From positions 55,304 through 119,303 of the forward strand of contig NZ_FUZI01000008.1 in NCBI RefSeq assembly GCF_900166965.1: 64,000 nt of DNA, read 5' to 3'. Numbering within the stretch: the first letter of the stretch is position 1; every line of letters begins with the position of its first letter. Both the position numbers and the translations under genes were made by a program. Shown piece after piece: positions 20,354 through 30,809 of this stretch. Source of the DNA: Photobacterium piscicola (lineage in GTDB: Bacteria; Pseudomonadota; Gammaproteobacteria; Enterobacterales; Vibrionaceae). The notes under the pieces were generated by a model. It saw nothing but the letters and a program-made list of their open reading frames with translations, searched no databases and was not told where the DNA came from.

Positions 20354-22225
20354 TCAACACTTAACACGCTTACTCAGCAAACATTGATTTAATATCGCCC
20401 GTAATTTAAGTGCCTTAACCGGCTTACTTAAAAAACTAAACCCTTGTTGACGAATCAATGCTTGTTTTTCAGTTAGCCTATCAGCACTAATCAAGACACC
20501 TTTAAAAGGGAGTTTAAGTTGAGATCGGCATAGTTGTAATATTTCTAATCCTGTTTGGTGCTTTGCAAGATGATAATCACTGATGATCACCTCAGGCTGC
20601 CAACCCTCAGCTAATAACGTTAGAGTCTGTATTTTATTCTCGGCAATACGTACCTCACAATGCCACAATTCTAATAGCGTCATCATCGCATCTAGAATCT
20701 CAGGTTCATTATCAATACAAAGTACCTTCAATCCACCTAATGACGAGCTCGATGCTGACGGTGATACCATTGCAGATAGAGGCAAGATTGATGCTGTGGT
20801 TCGTGGTACAGATAAAGAAAAGACAGTGCCTTGCTGCGGCCATGACCGTAGCCCTAATGGATGGTGTAATACACGAGATATTCCACGAGCAATCGCAAGC
20901 CCTAATCCTAAACCGTGTTCAGCCTCCGTCTGATCCATGCGGGTAAATTCATCAAATATATCAGCCTGCTTCTCACGCTCGATACCCGGACCATTATCCC
21001 AAACCTCAATTAAAATCCGTTCACCTTGACGACGTACACCTAATAAAACCCGTCCTTTAGGGTTATAGCGAAAAGCATTAGTTAGAAAATTTTGTAATAC
21101 TCGCCGAAGTAATTTACTGTCCGAAAGGATCACCGCCTCACTCATCACCACGCTAAAATCGATCTGCTGTTGTTGAGCTAATACACCAAATTCAGCTTGT
21201 AATACACTCAATACATCACTGACTCGTAGTGGCATAACGTGAGCTTCCAGCTTACCGGCTTCTAGGCGTGAAACATCTAATAGATCGCCAATCAAATCTT
21301 CAGCAGCGCTTAACGCACTAGTGATATGAGCCGCGAGACGAGCACTTTGTGGATCAGAACTTACCTCAACGAGTGATGATGAAAATAATCGAGCGGCGTT
21401 AAGCGGTTGCATTAAATCATGGCTGACCGCAGCTAAGAATCGGCTTTTAGAATGCGCTTGAGATTCTGCCTGTTGAGTCGCAACAACCAATTTCTTATTG
21501 AGTTGTTCTAATTGTTGCGTACGTTTTTTAACTCGAGCTTCTAGGTTTTCATTTGATTCTTTTAATGCCATTTCAGCTTGGCGAAACACCGTAATATCAC
21601 TAAAACTCATCACAAAGCCACCACTTGGCATCGGGTTACCTTGCACCTCAATCACCTGTCCATCAGCTCGAACTCGGGATGAAGTATGCGGAGTTCTTTG
21701 TTGTAGATGCTGAATTCGCTTGGCTACATGCTGTTCCGAATCACCACTGCCACATAATCCTTGATTAGCGTTATGCCGAATCAAATCAGCAATTGGGCAT
21801 CCCACCTGAATTAATCCCACCGGAAATGAAAATAATTCAAGGTAGCGTTGATTCCATGCCACCAGCCGTAATTGGTTATCAACCACAGCGATGCCTTGGC
21901 TAATATGTTCAATTGCGCCTTGTAATAAGCCACGACTAAAATCAAATATCTCAGACGCTTCATCAACAATGGTTGCCACATCCTCTAATTGCATGTCACG
22001 GCCTTGTAATGCCGATGTAAGCACCAACTTTGCCGATAGCTCACCAAAAACAGATGCTAGCACTTGTTCTGTATGTAAAATCATTGCAGGTGATGCTTGC
22101 TGTTCAGCAACAAGCTGACATTGTTGCTGCTTGGAAAATTGAGCAAAAGCGTGTTGAATACGTTTACGTCCAACAAACCTTGCAGCTAAGAGTTCAAGCT
22201 CCCTTACGGTAATTTGTGCATCCAT
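20354..22225 (-). CDS. CrbS-like hybrid histidine kinase lacking the SLC5 transporter domain
   Basis: Start set at ATG 22225 (MDAQITVREL) behind GAAGGAAG, 623 aa. Order: STAC-like helical region (about 1-95), PAS domain (about 105-215), coiled coil (220-260), HisKA with H269 in VSHDLMQPLN, HATPase with N383 and DNGPG/GLGLGL boxes, and a receiver domain (about 499-615) with D550. This matches the cytoplasmic half of CrbS/MxtR-type kinases, which normally carry about 500 residues of sodium:solute symporter in front. Here no membrane segment exists and only about 190 bp separates it from the next gene, so the sensor is a soluble protein. It probably acts on the adjacent CrbR-like regulator. Confidence 0.85.
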   Translation of the reverse strand: MDAQITVRELELLAARFVGRKRIQHAFAQFSKQQQCQLVAEQQASPAMILHTEQVLASVFGELSAKLVLTSALQGRDMQLEDVATIVDEASEIFDFSRGLLQGAIEHISQGIAVVDNQLRLVAWNQRYLELFSFPVGLIQVGCPIADLIRHNANQGLCGSGDSEQHVAKRIQHLQQRTPHTSSRVRADGQVIEVQGNPMPSGGFVMSFSDITVFRQAEMALKESNENLEARVKKRTQQLEQLNKKLVVATQQAESQAHSKSRFLAAVSHDLMQPLNAARLFSSSLVEVSSDPQSARLAAHITSALSAAEDLIGDLLDVSRLEAGKLEAHVMPLRVSDVLSVLQAEFGVLAQQQQIDFSVVMSEAVILSDSKLLRRVLQNFLTNAFRYNPKGRVLLGVRRQGERILIEVWDNGPGIEREKQADIFDEFTRMDQTEAEHGLGLGLAIARGISRVLHHPLGLRSWPQQGTVFSLSVPRTTASILPLSAMVSPSASSSSLGGLKVLCIDNEPEILDAMMTLLELWHCEVRIAENKIQTLTLLAEGWQPEVIISDYHLAKHQTGLEILQLCRSQLKLPFKGVLISADRLTEKQALIRQQGFSFLSKPVKALKLRAILNQCLLSKRVKC

Positions 22226-22351
22226 TCTCAATCTTCCTTCATTGTCCTTGTGCCACTGTAACGGAGTTATTAACCTTGGCTCAATTGAGATCGCTCACAA
22301 AAATGAAGCGAAGATGTATTTTCAGCGGCCACTAGCGGTATTTTTAGCAAT

Positions 22352-22381
22352 AAAAAAAGCGCATCCATTAAAGGATGCGCT
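22352..22381 (-). terminator. terminator of the MFS gene
   Basis: Minus strand AGCGCATCC-TTTAAT-GGATGCGCT plus T7, ahead of the kinase gene, so the kinase needs its own promoter within 22226-22351. Confidence 0.9.
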
Positions 22382-22418
22382 CGTTATTACTATTTAGATT
22401 GGACTTACAAGCGTGTAC

Positions 22419-23597
22419 TTAGGCTTGATTCATTTGTGGTGTAAGTGTCTGTGGCTGCTTACCTGGTAATGGTAAACGGATGAAGAATACAGGCACAGCC
22501 ATAACGGCCATGACCCAGAACACATCAGCCCCCCAATCACCATAAACCCAACCACTGATTGAGGTTAGAATTGCCATCACCGCCCCTAGCGGAATCGCAT
22601 TATACAATGACTGTAGTGCCACCATATGATTGCTAGGTGAACGCTCGATATAACGAATTGCGGCTAAGTGAGCCGCAGCAAATGTCACGCTGTGTAATGA
22701 CTGCACCGCAAACATTGCCCATTGATCAGTAATGGTCGCCGTTAGGCCCCAACGTACTAACACGCCCACAGCAGCTAAACGGAACATATTATTAATAGAC
22801 CAGTTAGCAAATAAGCGCTTACTTACAAGGAACATGCCGACTTCAGCGGCAACACTAAAACTCCATAAGTAACCAATCACCGATTCATTAAAGCCTATTT
22901 TCTGCCAATAAATCGAACTAAAACCATAATATGCTGCATGGCTCCCCTGCAATAATGCTGCAATTAGCATTAATTTAATCACTGAACTATCACGCAAAAT
23001 CTGCATTAATGCAGGACGTGTTTGCTGATGGCTATCAACATCAACAGGCATCACCGCAGGGTTACGGGCTGCCATTAATTGTGCGAAACCTAAGCCTGCT
23101 AATGCAACCCAAGGAATAATATTAGCCCCATAACGTTGCGCGAGAATGCCGACAACGGTAGAGCCTGCAATAAAGGCAATAGACCCCCATAAACGGGTAC
23201 GTCCATAATCTAAATGGCCTTCTTTAGCATAGTGGTTTGTTATTGCATCAGAGATAGGTACGATAGGACCAGCAGATAAATTAAACAACACCGTGACGGC
23301 TGCCAGAGCCCAGAGGTTACCACCACACACAATATAAATAATACATGCCACTAACCCTAGTAACGTAAAGCCACGTAAGGCTGGAATTAAATGTTCGACT
23401 TTATGGATCCGTGGTGTAATCACTAAATTAGCAATACAACGCACAGCAAAACCTAAGCCTAGTAACAAGCCAATATCAGAATCATCGACCCCTATATGTT
23501 TAAACCAAATCGCCCAAAAGGGTAAATAGACCCCATAAGAAAAGAAAAATCCCAATAGATATTGGGATGTCCAGCCATAAGGCTTACTTTTAAACAT
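22419..23597 (-). CDS. MFS transporter of the HcaT (3-phenylpropionate) family
   Basis: Twelve-segment major facilitator protein, 392 aa from ATG 23597 (MFKSKPYGW). It shares with E. coli HcaT the blocks FFFSYGVYLPFWAIW, GLLLGLGFAVR, DYGRTRLWGSIAFIAGS and LLQGSHAAYYGFSSIYW. The real substrate is unknown; no phenylpropionate genes are nearby, and a location between the CrbS-like kinase and acs hints at an organic acid. In-frame codons upstream to 23657 are unlikely to be translated. Confidence 0.85.
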   Translation of the reverse strand: MFKSKPYGWTSQYLLGFFFSYGVYLPFWAIWFKHIGVDDSDIGLLLGLGFAVRCIANLVITPRIHKVEHLIPALRGFTLLGLVACIIYIVCGGNLWALAAVTVLFNLSAGPIVPISDAITNHYAKEGHLDYGRTRLWGSIAFIAGSTVVGILAQRYGANIIPWVALAGLGFAQLMAARNPAVMPVDVDSHQQTRPALMQILRDSSVIKLMLIAALLQGSHAAYYGFSSIYWQKIGFNESVIGYLWSFSVAAEVGMFLVSKRLFANWSINNMFRLAAVGVLVRWGLTATITDQWAMFAVQSLHSVTFAAAHLAAIRYIERSPSNHMVALQSLYNAIPLGAVMAILTSISGWVYGDWGADVFWVMAVMAVPVFFIRLPLPGKQPQTLTPQMNQA

Positions 23598-23956
23598 AAT
23601 AAATCTCAAAGTGTGGTAGATGAAAAACCGCTCTATTATGCCGTAAATTAACCACAACGCCGCAATGGTTCAGTGATGTTTACTCTAAAATAACAAATAT
23701 TCGCAACCTAATTGCGACAGCGATCACACTCAATATCAATCCATTATTCAGTTAATGGCATAAGCAGTGCACAAAATACAATGTAACCCACGTGCAACAG
23801 CATAAGCTCATCAAATTACACCGTGATCTCATCCTAAAGTCTAATTGTCGAGACCGTGAGAATCCTCCACTTTAACCATTAATATCACTTAAAACGGTGG
23901 TTATTCAATATCACGACCATCACCCCAGTAAGGGAAAAAACTCAAGGAGAACAGGG

Positions 23957-25906
23957 ATGAGTGAGGTTCATATTTATCCAGTTGATAATGCAATAGTGAA
24001 TAACGCCCATATCAACCACGACCAATATCGTGAGATGTACCAACAATCAACGATTAACCCTCAAGGCTTCTGGCGTCAGCATGGTCAAATCATTGATTGG
24101 ATCACCCCATACACCAAAGTGAAAAACACCTCATTTGATAGTGGTCATGTCAGCATAAAATGGTTTGAAGATGGTGAACTTAACGTTTCAGCCAATTGTA
24201 TTGATCGCCATCTTGCTGATCGTGGCGATCAAGCGGCGATTATTTGGGAAGGCGATGATCCTAATGATGATGCCACCCTAACCTATAATGATCTTTACCA
24301 ACAAGTCTGCCAATTTGCTAACGCCCTTAAAAGCCAAGGGGTACGTAAAGGTGATGTTGTATGCCTTTACATGCCAATGGTCGCAGAAGCTGCGGTTGCC
24401 ATGCTGGCATGTACTCGTATTGGCGCGGTACATACTATTGTCTTTGGTGGTTTTTCCCCTGAAGCCCTCGCTGGTCGTATTATTGATTCTAATGCAAAAG
24501 TTGTGATCACCGCTGATGAAGGGGTGCGTGGTGGGCGAGCCGTTCCTTTAAAACAAAATGTTGATGATGCTCTCGCTAATCCATTAGTTACCAGCGTTGA
24601 AAAAGTAGTGGTCTTTCAACGCACTGGTGGTGACATTGAATGGCACAGTGAACGTGATGTGTGGTGGCATCAAGCAACAGCTGTCGCTTCTAATCACTGC
24701 GCACCTGAGCCAATGAATGCTGAAGACCCACTGTTTATTCTCTACACCTCCGGTTCAACAGGTAAGCCTAAAGGCGTGTTGCACACCACAGGTGGCTATC
24801 TGGTTTATGCCACCATGACCTTTAAATATGTTTTTGACTACCAACCCGGTGAAGTCTATTGGTGTACTGCCGATGTTGGCTGGATCACAGGTCACAGCTA
24901 TTTGGTTTATGGCCCTCTCGCCAATGGCGCGACCACGGTTTTATTTGAAGGTGTACCGAATTATCCATCCACTAGCCGAATGAGTGAAGTGGTTGATAAA
25001 CATCAAGTCAACATCCTCTATACTGCCCCCACTGCAATTCGCGCGTTAATGGCAAAAGGTGATGAAGCGATTGCAGGAACCCACCGTTCATCATTACGGA
25101 TCATGGGATCTGTCGGTGAGCCAATTAACCCAGAAGCATGGGAATGGTATCACCGTACCATTGGTGATAGCCGTTGCCCGATTGTTGACACCTGGTGGCA
25201 AACAGAAACTGGCGGCATTCTTATCAGCCCGCTACCTGGTGCAACGGCACTTAAACCCGGCTCAGCAACGCGACCTTTTTTTGGTGTACAACCAGCATTA
25301 GTTGATAACGTCGGTAATATCCTTGACGGTGCGACTGACGGTAACCTTGTAATGACCGATTCATGGCCGGGACAAATGCGTACATTATGGGGTGATCACG
25401 AACGGTTTGAACAAACCTACTTCTCAACCTTTCCCGGAATGTATTTCTCTGGTGATGGCGCTCGACGTGATGAAGATGGTTACTATTGGATCACAGGTCG
25501 AGTTGATGATGTGCTAAATATTTCAGGTCACCGTATGGGAACCGCTGAGATTGAATCGGCTTTAGTCGCTTTTGATAAAATAGCAGAAGCGGCGATCGTC
25601 GGCGTCCCTCATGCCATCAAAGGTCAAGCGATTTACGCGTATATCACCCTTAATGATGGTGAATATCCAAGTGCTGAATTACATAAACAAGTTAAAGATT
25701 GGGTTCGAAAAGAAATAGGGCCCATTGCTACCCCTGATTTTCTTCACTGGACAGATTCATTACCTAAAACTCGCTCAGGTAAAATTATGCGCCGAATTCT
25801 ACGCAAAATTGCCACAGGAGACACGGGCTCTTTAGGGGATACATCAACACTCGCAGATCCAAGTGTGGTTGATAAACTGATAGCAGAAAAACAACAATTA
25901 TTCTAA
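23957..25906 (+). CDS. acs: acetyl-CoA synthetase
   Basis: AMP-forming enzyme activating acetate via acetyl-AMP; main route for low acetate. Start ATG 23957 follows CAAGGAGAACAGGG and gives 649 aa (E. coli 652). Seen: P-loop-like [22 protein letters not shown], and the C-terminal K609 in RSGKIMRR, the residue controlled by acetylation in enteric Acs. It is divergent from the MFS gene; the 23598-23956 spacer is presumed to hold the CrbR target, which I could not pin down. Confidence 0.97.
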   Translation: MSEVHIYPVDNAIVNNAHINHDQYREMYQQSTINPQGFWRQHGQIIDWITPYTKVKNTSFDSGHVSIKWFEDGELNVSANCIDRHLADRGDQAAIIWEGDDPNDDATLTYNDLYQQVCQFANALKSQGVRKGDVVCLYMPMVAEAAVAMLACTRIGAVHTIVFGGFSPEALAGRIIDSNAKVVITADEGVRGGRAVPLKQNVDDALANPLVTSVEKVVVFQRTGGDIEWHSERDVWWHQATAVASNHCAPEPMNAEDPLFILYTSGSTGKPKGVLHTTGGYLVYATMTFKYVFDYQPGEVYWCTADVGWITGHSYLVYGPLANGATTVLFEGVPNYPSTSRMSEVVDKHQVNILYTAPTAIRALMAKGDEAIAGTHRSSLRIMGSVGEPINPEAWEWYHRTIGDSRCPIVDTWWQTETGGILISPLPGATALKPGSATRPFFGVQPALVDNVGNILDGATDGNLVMTDSWPGQMRTLWGDHERFEQTYFSTFPGMYFSGDGARRDEDGYYWITGRVDDVLNISGHRMGTAEIESALVAFDKIAEAAIVGVPHAIKGQAIYAYITLNDGEYPSAELHKQVKDWVRKEIGPIATPDFLHWTDSLPKTRSGKIMRRILRKIATGDTGSLGDTSTLADPSVVDKLIAEKQQLF

Positions 25907-25944
25907 ATCGTGCTTATCCCTAAAAAAGCAATCTAACTAAGATC

Positions 25945-25971
25945 AAAAGACCGCAACTGTGGTCTTTTTTT
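25945..25971 (+). terminator. acs terminator
   Basis: AAAAGACCGC-AACT-GTGGTCTTTT with T7. Confidence 0.88.
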
Positions 25972-26254
25972 ATGCAGTTATTAATGATAATTTAAATCGA
26001 ATTCAGCTTAGGATAAGCTAGTTAACGCTAAAATATCGCGTTAACCTATTCGATATTGATAATATTTTTTAAAAAAGCCTCATTAAATAAGCTTATTAAT
26101 GATCTTTTTTAAGCCCAATTATCACACCGTAATAATAACTGACGAAAACACAGTTTTATTACTAAATTCTTGCACTTAGTTACGTTACATTGACGTAGGA
26201 TAAACGTATTAACATCTACTAACATTCTTACAACGGCTTACACCTGTTCGCGCA

Positions 26255-26309
26255 AAAAGTGGTGATTAGACCAGTATTTTGCTGCGATTTGCGTTGAATT
26301 CTCTATAAT
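26255..26309 (+). promoter_or_regulatory. aroQ-accBC promoter with FadR-like half-site
   Basis: TATAAT at 26304-26309 with a poor -35 (TTGCTG, 19-bp spacer), suggesting an activated promoter. TGGT-N6-ACCA at 26260-26273 reads ACTGGTC on the minus strand, the conserved half of the FadR operator; the other half is poor. FadR is known to stimulate fatty-acid synthesis promoters in E. coli. The wider 25972-26419 spacer has no gene. Confidence 0.35.
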
Positions 26310-26356
26310 TGGTTCACAATTAATGTTTGGTAGTAAAAAAACGGACACATGGAAGT

Positions 26357-26380
26357 CAACTTGTAGATAGCCACAAGTTG
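26357..26380 (+). promoter_or_regulatory. leader hairpin of aroQ
   Basis: CAACTTGT / ACAAGTTG, an 8-bp perfect stem with 8-nt loop, 40 bp before the aroQ start, in the expected leader. Confidence 0.4.
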
Positions 26381-26419
26381 TTCGAGTTTAACCTCATAAA
26401 CAAGTGATGAGACCTCAAG

Positions 26420-26872
26420 ATGCCAACCATTAAACGAATTTTACTGATTAATGGACCCAACCTAAATTTATTAGGTCTGCGTGAGCCTGAACATTATGGC
26501 CAGCAAACACTCACGCAACTGGTTCAGAAATTAACGACCAAAGCCGTCGATTTAGGCGTGGCATTAGAACACATTCAATCAAATGCGGAACACGAGTTAA
26601 TTGATGCGATTCACCAAGCCTACGCTAACGTGGATTTCATTATTATAAACCCAGCAGCTTTCACTCACACTAGCGTTGCTATTCGTGATGCCTTACTTGG
26701 GGTTGCTATTCCGTTTATTGAAGTACATTTATCTAACGTTCACGCACGTGAACCTTTTCGTCATCACTCTTACTTATCGGATAAAGCGGTAGGCGTGATT
26801 TGTGGCCTTGGCCCTGACGGTTATGAATTCGCCCTACAGGCAGCGATTAATCGCCTGCATGCAGATAGCTAA
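26420..26872 (+). CDS. aroQ: type II 3-dehydroquinate dehydratase
   Basis: Third step of the shikimate pathway, as a dodecameric type II enzyme. The 150-residue sequence has the signature [20 protein letters not shown] with catalytic Tyr26, NPAAFTHTS, and [18 protein letters not shown] with the active His/Arg. First gene of aroQ-accB-accC, a widespread proteobacterial arrangement. Confidence 0.96.
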   Translation: MPTIKRILLINGPNLNLLGLREPEHYGQQTLTQLVQKLTTKAVDLGVALEHIQSNAEHELIDAIHQAYANVDFIIINPAAFTHTSVAIRDALLGVAIPFIEVHLSNVHAREPFRHHSYLSDKAVGVICGLGPDGYEFALQAAINRLHADS

Positions 26873-26898
26873 CTGAACAATATATAAAGAGAAAAATA

Positions 26899-27360
26899 AT
26901 GGACATTCGTAAAATTAAGAAGCTAATTGAACTGGTTGAAGAATCTGGTATTGCAGAGCTAGAGATTTCTGAAGGTGAAGAATCTGTTCGAATCAGTCGT
27001 AGTGTTCCCGTCACTGCTATGCCACAACAATATGCTGTTGCTCCTATGGCGGCACCTGTTCAAGCAGCACCTGTAGCAGAAGCTCCTGCATCATTCCAAG
27101 CACCAGAAGCACCTGTTGTTGCACCTGGTCATAAAGTGCTTTCACCAATGGTAGGTACTTTCTACCGTGCACCAAGCCCAGAAGCAAAGAACTTCATTGA
27201 AGTCGGTCAATCAATCAACATTGGCGATACACTATGTATCGTTGAAGCAATGAAGATGATGAACCAAATTCAAGCAGACAAAGCAGGTAAAATCGTTGCA
27301 ATTCTTGCTCAAGAAGGCGATGCAATTGAATTCGACCAACCGCTTGTAATCATCGAGTAA
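26899..27360 (+). CDS. accB: biotin carboxyl carrier protein of acetyl-CoA carboxylase
   Basis: Carries biotin between carboxylase and carboxyltransferase in malonyl-CoA synthesis. 153 aa: N-terminal helical part (1-33), flexible Ala/Pro/Val linker (about 38-78), and biotinyl domain with VEAMKMMNQ, Lys119 being the biotinylation site. Start follows AAAGAGAAAAATA; 26 bp after aroQ. Confidence 0.97.
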   Translation: MDIRKIKKLIELVEESGIAELEISEGEESVRISRSVPVTAMPQQYAVAPMAAPVQAAPVAEAPASFQAPEAPVVAPGHKVLSPMVGTFYRAPSPEAKNFIEVGQSINIGDTLCIVEAMKMMNQIQADKAGKIVAILAQEGDAIEFDQPLVIIE

Positions 27361-27375
27361 TCGAGGCTCCTGGCT

Positions 27376-28719
27376 ATGTTAGATAAATTAGTAATTGCGA
27401 ACCGAGGTGAAATTGCACTTCGAATTCTTCGCGCATGTAAAGAACTAGGTATTAAAACCGTTGCGGTTCACTCAACCGCTGACCGTGATCTTAAGCACGT
27501 ACTATTAGCAGATGAATCTGTTTGTATTGGTCCTGCTCGTGGTATTGATAGCTACCTTAATATTCCTCGCATTATCAGTGCAGCAGAAATCACTGGCGCA
27601 GTAGCGATTCACCCAGGTTACGGTTTCCTGTCTGAAAATGCAGATTTTGCAGAGCAAGTAGAACGTTCAGGTTTTATTTTTGTTGGCCCTAAAGCAGAAA
27701 CTATTCGTCTAATGGGTGATAAAGTTTCAGCAATTAACGCCATGAAAAAAGCCGGTGTACCTTGTGTTCCCGGTTCTGACGGCCCACTTGATGACGATGA
27801 AGCGAAAAATAAATCTTTCGCTAAGCGTATTGGTTACCCAGTTATCATTAAAGCCTCTGGTGGCGGCGGTGGTCGTGGTATGCGTGTAGTTCGTTCTGAA
27901 AAAGAACTGACTGAAGCGATTGCGATGACTCGTGCAGAAGCAAAATCTTGCTTTAATAATGACATGGTTTACATGGAAAAATACCTTGAAAACCCACGTC
28001 ATATCGAAGTTCAAGTTCTTGCTGACGGCCAAGGTGGCGCAATTCACTTAGGCGAACGTGACTGTTCAATGCAACGTCGCCACCAAAAAGTAGTTGAAGA
28101 AGCACCGGCACCTGGCATCACTGAAGAAATGCGTAAATACATCGGTGAACGTTGTACACGTGCATGTTTAGAAATCAATTACCGTGGCGCAGGTACATTT
28201 GAGTTCCTATATGAAAACGGTGAATTCTACTTCATTGAAATGAACACCCGTATTCAAGTTGAACACCCAGTGACTGAAATGGTAACCGGTGTTGATCTGA
28301 TTAAAGAGCAATTACGTATTGCGGCAGGTCAACCATTGTCATTTAGCCAAAAAGATATTCAAATTCGTGGTCACGCGGTTGAATGTCGAATTAACGCAGA
28401 AGATCCTGAGCGCTTCCTACCTTGCCCAGGTACGATCACACGTTTCCACTCTCCAGGTGGTATGGGTATTCGTTGGGAATCTCACATCTATACTGGTTAT
28501 ACTGTACCGCCTTACTATGATTCAATGATTGGTAAGTTAATCGCTTATGGTGAAAACCGTGATGTGGCTATCTCACGTATGCGTAATGCATTAAGTGAAA
28601 TGATCATTGATGGTATTAAAACCAATATTCCGCTTCAGCAAGATATTATGGCTGATGAGAACTTCCAAAAAGGTGGCGCTAACATCCACTACCTTGAGAA
28701 GAAGCTTGGTTTACAGTAA
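27376..28719 (+). CDS. accC: biotin carboxylase subunit of acetyl-CoA carboxylase
   Basis: ATP-grasp enzyme that carboxylates AccB-biotin. 447 aa with [18 protein letters not shown] start ([18 protein letters not shown]), glycine-rich [31 protein letters not shown] and [20 protein letters not shown]. Separated from accB by 15 bp with GAGG ribosome site. Confidence 0.97.
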   Translation: MLDKLVIANRGEIALRILRACKELGIKTVAVHSTADRDLKHVLLADESVCIGPARGIDSYLNIPRIISAAEITGAVAIHPGYGFLSENADFAEQVERSGFIFVGPKAETIRLMGDKVSAINAMKKAGVPCVPGSDGPLDDDEAKNKSFAKRIGYPVIIKASGGGGGRGMRVVRSEKELTEAIAMTRAEAKSCFNNDMVYMEKYLENPRHIEVQVLADGQGGAIHLGERDCSMQRRHQKVVEEAPAPGITEEMRKYIGERCTRACLEINYRGAGTFEFLYENGEFYFIEMNTRIQVEHPVTEMVTGVDLIKEQLRIAAGQPLSFSQKDIQIRGHAVECRINAEDPERFLPCPGTITRFHSPGGMGIRWESHIYTGYTVPPYYDSMIGKLIAYGENRDVAISRMRNALSEMIIDGIKTNIPLQQDIMADENFQKGGANIHYLEKKLGLQ

Positions 28720-28736
28720 TAACGTTATATGACATC

Positions 28737-28765
28737 AAAAGGCTGCCTAAGGGTGGCCTTTTTTA
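28737..28765 (+). terminator. accC terminator
   Basis: AAAAGGC / GCCTTTT outer stem with TGCC/GGTG-type inner pairs and T-run. Confidence 0.8.
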
Positions 28766-28914
28766 TTTTTAACGCTGCCATCCCTTATTGGTTGGCGTTC
28801 TAGGCGTGGCATAAACCCCTATCTTTTGCCACAATAGCCCCCTTTTTTGACCGCTACCACTGATCCTCATCCTTCAGTAGTAGATTCTTTATCAATAATA
28901 ACTGGAGAAACCGC

Positions 28915-29196
28915 ATGAAAACGCTTTCTGCCCGCTACCGCCAAGCACATAAAGAAGCGTACTGGGCGATAGGACTCGCGTTAGCTTATTTTCTTTGGTG
29001 GTATGTTTCCGCCTATGGGTTTGCCCCCGCTATCAATGATCTCAGTATGCCAACCCTTTATTTTGGTTTCCCATTGTGGTTTTTACTGTCATGCATTGTC
29101 GGCCCAATTGTTTTTACCATCCTGTGTGCCTTGATGGTGAAATTTATTTACCGTGATCTCCCTCTTGAAATAACAGACGATAAACCACATGAATAG
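28915..29196 (+). CDS. yhdT: YhdT family (DUF997) membrane protein
   Basis: Small 93-residue inner-membrane protein with two hydrophobic segments (about 16-36 and 52-80). It always accompanies panF in enterobacteria, here overlapping panF by 8 bp with its own GGAG ribosome site. Its role is unknown; it may be a partner of the pantothenate symporter. Confidence 0.9.
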   Translation: MKTLSARYRQAHKEAYWAIGLALAYFLWWYVSAYGFAPAINDLSMPTLYFGFPLWFLLSCIVGPIVFTILCALMVKFIYRDLPLEITDDKPHE

Positions 29197-30643
29197 CCAA
29201 CTTATCATTCCTTTAGTACTGTATTTAGCCGCTGTTTTTGGCGTTGCACTCTATACTCGCCGTTTTCAAGGTAAAGGGAACTTCTTAACTGAATATCTCG
29301 TCGGTGGCCGCAGTATGGGCGGTTTTGTTCTCGCTATGACCCTAGCGGCAACCTATGCCAGTGCCAGTACTTTTATTGGTGGACCAGGAGCCGCTTATAA
29401 AATGGGCCTAGGGTGGGTATTACTCGCCATGATCCAACTCCCCGCAGCATGGTTAACATTAGGTGTGCTTGGTAAAAAATTTGCCATTGAATCTCGCCGT
29501 CACAATGCGTTAACCCTCAATGATATTTTATATGCTCGCTACCAACACAAAGGCGTAGTGATTTTCGCCTCTTTATCATTATTATTGGCCTTTTTTGGCA
29601 CCATGGTGGTGCAATTTGTTGGCGGAGCACGCTTACTACAAACCGTTACAGGGCTATCTTATACTCATGGTTTAATGCTATTTGCGATCACGGTTGGGCT
29701 CTATACCACCATTGGTGGCTTTCGCGCAGTCGTCATGACCGATACCATTCAAGGGATCATGATGATCATTGGTACGATCGCGCTGCTAGTCGGGATCGTT
29801 CACACGGGCGGCAGTATTGGTGCACTCGTCACCAAACTACACAGTATTGATCCAGCATTAGTCTCTCCTTACGGACCTCAGCATTTTTTAAGCCAACCTT
29901 TTATGCTGAGCTTTTGGATTTTAGTCTGTTTTGGCGTAATAGGTTTACCTCACGCCGCAGTTCGTTGTATGTCTTACAAAGACAGCCGTTCACTGCATAA
30001 AGGCATGGTAATCAGCACTATCATGGTTGCCCTATTAATGTTCGGTATGCACTTAGCTGGCGCACTCGGCCGTGCCATTGTGCCTAATATCGCCAGTCCA
30101 GACCAAATCATGCCAACCTTAATGGTGACAGTATTGCCACCAGCGGTTGCGGGGATCTTTTTAGCCGGACCGATGGCGGCTATTATGTCGACCATTGACT
30201 CTCAATTAATTCAAGCGTCAGCAACCTTACTTAAAGATTTATATATTAATTATATCAATCCTAAGATTGCTGAAGGTGAAGCCGCTGAAACCAAGCTACC
30301 TAAATTATCATTATGGGTAACTGCTATTTTTTCGGCACTGGTGTTTGTGGCAGCAATGAACCCACCCAATATGATTATCTGGCTCAATTTATTGGCGTTT
30401 GGTAGTTTACAGGCTGTATTCCTGTGGCCATTAGTACTCGGCCTTTATTGGGAAAAAGCCTCAGCAACGGGTGCCTTTGCTTCAATGATTGTCGGATTAA
30501 CAACCTATCTAGCGCTATCATTAGGCAAGCCTGATATGGGGGGGATGCATGCAATTGTTCCCACATTAATTATTGGTTTACTCGCATTTATCATCGGCAG
30601 TTATGTTCGCCCAAATAAATTGAAACCCATCAAGGTTAACTAA
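29189..30643 (+). CDS. panF: sodium/pantothenate symporter
   Basis: SLC5/SSS family importer of pantothenate for coenzyme A synthesis. 484 aa with 12-13 membrane segments, VGGRSMGGFVLAMTLAATYASASTFIGGPGAAY and the SSS signature region GFRAVVMTDTIQG. Overlap with yhdT shows translational coupling. It is a complete transporter unrelated in origin to the missing part of the kinase at 20354. Confidence 0.94.
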   Translation: MNSQLIIPLVLYLAAVFGVALYTRRFQGKGNFLTEYLVGGRSMGGFVLAMTLAATYASASTFIGGPGAAYKMGLGWVLLAMIQLPAAWLTLGVLGKKFAIESRRHNALTLNDILYARYQHKGVVIFASLSLLLAFFGTMVVQFVGGARLLQTVTGLSYTHGLMLFAITVGLYTTIGGFRAVVMTDTIQGIMMIIGTIALLVGIVHTGGSIGALVTKLHSIDPALVSPYGPQHFLSQPFMLSFWILVCFGVIGLPHAAVRCMSYKDSRSLHKGMVISTIMVALLMFGMHLAGALGRAIVPNIASPDQIMPTLMVTVLPPAVAGIFLAGPMAAIMSTIDSQLIQASATLLKDLYINYINPKIAEGEAAETKLPKLSLWVTAIFSALVFVAAMNPPNMIIWLNLLAFGSLQAVFLWPLVLGLYWEKASATGAFASMIVGLTTYLALSLGKPDMGGMHAIVPTLIIGLLAFIIGSYVRPNKLKPIKVN

Positions 30644-30684
30644 TATTTCATCGGTAATTACACCAACATAGCCGTAAATTAACC

Positions 30685-30714
30685 AGAGAGAGCCAATCGG
30701 CTCTCTCTTTTTTT
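30685..30714 (+). terminator. panF terminator
   Basis: AGAGAGAGCC-AATC-GGCTCTCTCT and T-run. Confidence 0.92.
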
Positions 30715-30809
30715 ATCGGTTGTTTAGCATCTGCTAATGGGGATTGGTGAAATTTCATGCTAAACTGCGCCCCCTATGTTCAAGTAGTCACAAAATAAGC
30801 GAATAAACC

